From the NCBI GenBank assembly GCA_029339505.1, contig JAQISU010000096.1, forward strand, positions 4,015,501-4,079,500: a DNA stretch of 64,000 bases. The letters run 5' to 3'. The stretch comes from Unio delphinus. Taxonomy: Eukaryota > Mollusca > Bivalvia > Unionida > Unionidae. A program made the translations under genes and the position numbers. Of the stretch, positions 62,345 to 64,000 are shown one piece after another. The notes under the pieces are model-generated. The model was not told the DNA's origin. It was given only the letters and a program-made list of their open reading frames with translations, and searched no databases. Within the stretch, counting starts at the first letter, position 1. Every line of letters starts with the position of its first letter.

Positions 62345-64000
62345 TTATAAGTCAGTTTTGGTGACATGATACACTACTGTTTGCTGTTTTCCTCCTAAAT
62401 TATTGTTGTGTTGTTTGTCAGTCGATTCGACAAGGTCCACTCTAGTCATCTGAGGGCTGGAGGGCTGGTTATGTTCTGTGTGTGTGCAGGATGGCTGATG
62501 AGGCCAATCCTTGCATGGAATATTTGTTTGCATATGGGAAGGGGATGAACGATACATCACCAAGAGGGTTGATGGCACGTGCTTTTCTGGCTTGCCTCTT
62601 CAGCTGCTGTCCTGATAGAATCATGCAACTTGGATCCCTTATGCAGGGAGGAACACCAAGTGACTTAATCACTTGCTGTTTGCTCCCAGGAATCATGGTT
62701 TATGTTAAATGCTTTCAATGCTGCCTTCTGAGTGTCTTTAAAGCATTTCTTCTGACTTCCGTGAGATCGCTGTCCTTGCTGTAGCTCACCATAGAAGATT
62801 CTCTTAGGCAGCCGCTGGTCTGGCATGAGTACATGTCCTGCTCAGTGTAGCTGGGACTGCATCAGGCCAGTGTGGATGCTGGGAAGAGCTGCTTGGGCGA
62901 GTACCTCAGTGTCTGGAACCTTGTCCTTCCACTTGATGTTGAGGATTTTCCTGCAACTTGTGGTGTGAAAGTGGTTCATCTTCCTGGCATGGCACTGGTA
63001 CACCATCCACATTTCGAATGTGTAAAGTAGTGTGGGGAGCACAACTGCCCTGTAGACCTTTAGTTTGGTCTGGATGCTGATGCCTCTTATATTCCAGACA
63101 ATGGCATACAATCTGGCAAAAGTTGTGCTGGCTCTGCCAATGCAAAGGTTCACCTTGTTATCAATAGTGTGCTGCTAAGATAGGTGAAGCGATTCACTAT
63201 GCTGAGTGTTTGCCCGTTGACGGTGATGTTGCGTTCAACATAGAGCTCTCTAGGAGCCGGTTTATGCAAGACTTCAGTCTTCTTTGTATTAATGGTGAGA
63301 CCAAAGCTTGTGCAGGAGCTGGAGAACTTGTCAACGCTGTGTTGCAGGTTGGCTTCTGAGCCAGCAATGAGGGTGCAGTCATCAGCAAAAAAGTAATCAC
63401 TGATGGTGTCTGACATAACCTTGGCTTTCGCTTAAAGCCTCCTGGAGTTCAATAGTTTTCCATCTGTATAGTACCTGATACAGACTCTAACCTCTCCATC
63501 TCTGAGAGTATCAGTCAGCATAGCGGATGAACAATAGACTGAACAGTGTCTGTGCCAGAACACAACCCTGCTTGACAACAGTGGTTACTGGGAATGGCTC
63601 AGATGTCTCTCCACTGTTCTGGACTTGTGCATGCATGCTGTCATGGAAACGATGCACCAAGGATATAAATATTCTTGGGCAACGGTCATTACCATTCACA
63701 AGTTTTCTCTGCTAACTCAATAAAAGGTCTTTGTCAAGATGATGTAAATGGAGAAAAGGTTGGCATTTTGCTTTTGACATTTCTATTGTAGCTGCCTTGA
63801 AGCAAACACCATGTTGACTGTAAAATGTTCTTTTCGGAATCCACACTGGCTTTCTGGCAGGAGTCCCTAGTCAAGGTGCATAGTGAGGCAGTTCATCAGG
63901 ATTCTGGCAAGTATCTTTCCTGTAATTGTGAGCAAGGATATACCTCAGTGGTTATTGCATACCTGGCCGTTTCCTTTGCACTTATACAGGTGGATTATTG
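62345..64000 (-). pseudogene. Non-LTR retrotransposon (RTE-like LINE) reverse transcriptase, decayed
   Basis: The minus strand from the right edge gives, with stops and frame changes: GKILARILMNCLTMHLD, then LLPESQCGFRKEHFTVNM, VVKQGCVLAQTLFSLLF, LRDGEVRVCIRYYTDGKLL, FADD at 63378-63389 (the catalytic motif), SFGLTINTKKTEVLHK and a thumb/C-terminal region with RAVVLPTLLYTFEMW, LPKRIFYGELQQGQRSHG and INHDSWEQ. The order matches RTE-like LINE proteins that are common in mollusc and annelid genomes. The 5' part lies beyond the window. The 3' end is near 62345-62500, without a clear poly(A). Not functional. Confidence 0.9.

Overview
The window looks like animal nuclear DNA: AT-rich, with one intron-rich host gene, many minisatellites, tRNA-derived SINEs, DIRS-type retrotransposons, hAT and pogo-like DNA transposons and a non-LTR retrotransposon. 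I see no bacterial operons, rRNA genes or CRISPR. The mix of DIRS1-type elements, the SINE type and the ECM29 sequence suggest a lophotrochozoan, most likely a mollusc. That is an inference from repeat style, not proof.

The host gene is ECM29 (ECPAS/KIAA0368), the proteasome adaptor and scaffold protein, on the minus strand. I reconstructed 13 internal coding exons between 61825 and 3270. Their splice phases all agree and they join into about 502 residues, covering most of the amino-terminal proteasome-stabiliser domain. The start codon exon was not found and may lie right of the window; the carboxy-terminal two thirds lie to the left. One intron uses a GC donor instead of GT.

Almost everything else is intron content. 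Left to right: a 38-bp minisatellite (1-1430), a 29-bp array (2230-2775), ECM29 exon (3270), a decayed hAT piece (about 5700-6030), a 30-bp array (6490-6795), exon (6834), a diverged satellite and 42-bp array (9250-10320), a LINE 3' fragment (10785-11085), a pogo-like element (11107-15966) split by a 3.05-kb hAT element (12339-15387), exon (16062), 37-bp and 31-bp arrays (17195-19110), exon (19135), an old DIRS remnant (20070-21300), a structurally complete 7.2-kb DIRS1-type element (21786-28976), more DIRS debris, exons (30732, 32692, 34347, 37600), a TA microsatellite, a possible LTR, a split minisatellite, SINEs, exons (44830, 47299), a short 2.3-kb DIRS derivative (50104-52425), SINE plus hAT debris (53283-54290), exons (55643, 59293, 61695) and a decayed LINE reverse transcriptase (62345-64000).

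I did not find a new multi-gene system. The most informative items are the nested hAT insertion, whose pre-insertion site can be read from flanking and duplicated sequence; the DIRS element with identical terminal repeats but broken genes; its gag-like region built on an 81-bp in-frame repeat; the short DIRS derivative with both ends; and the GC-AG intron in ECM29.
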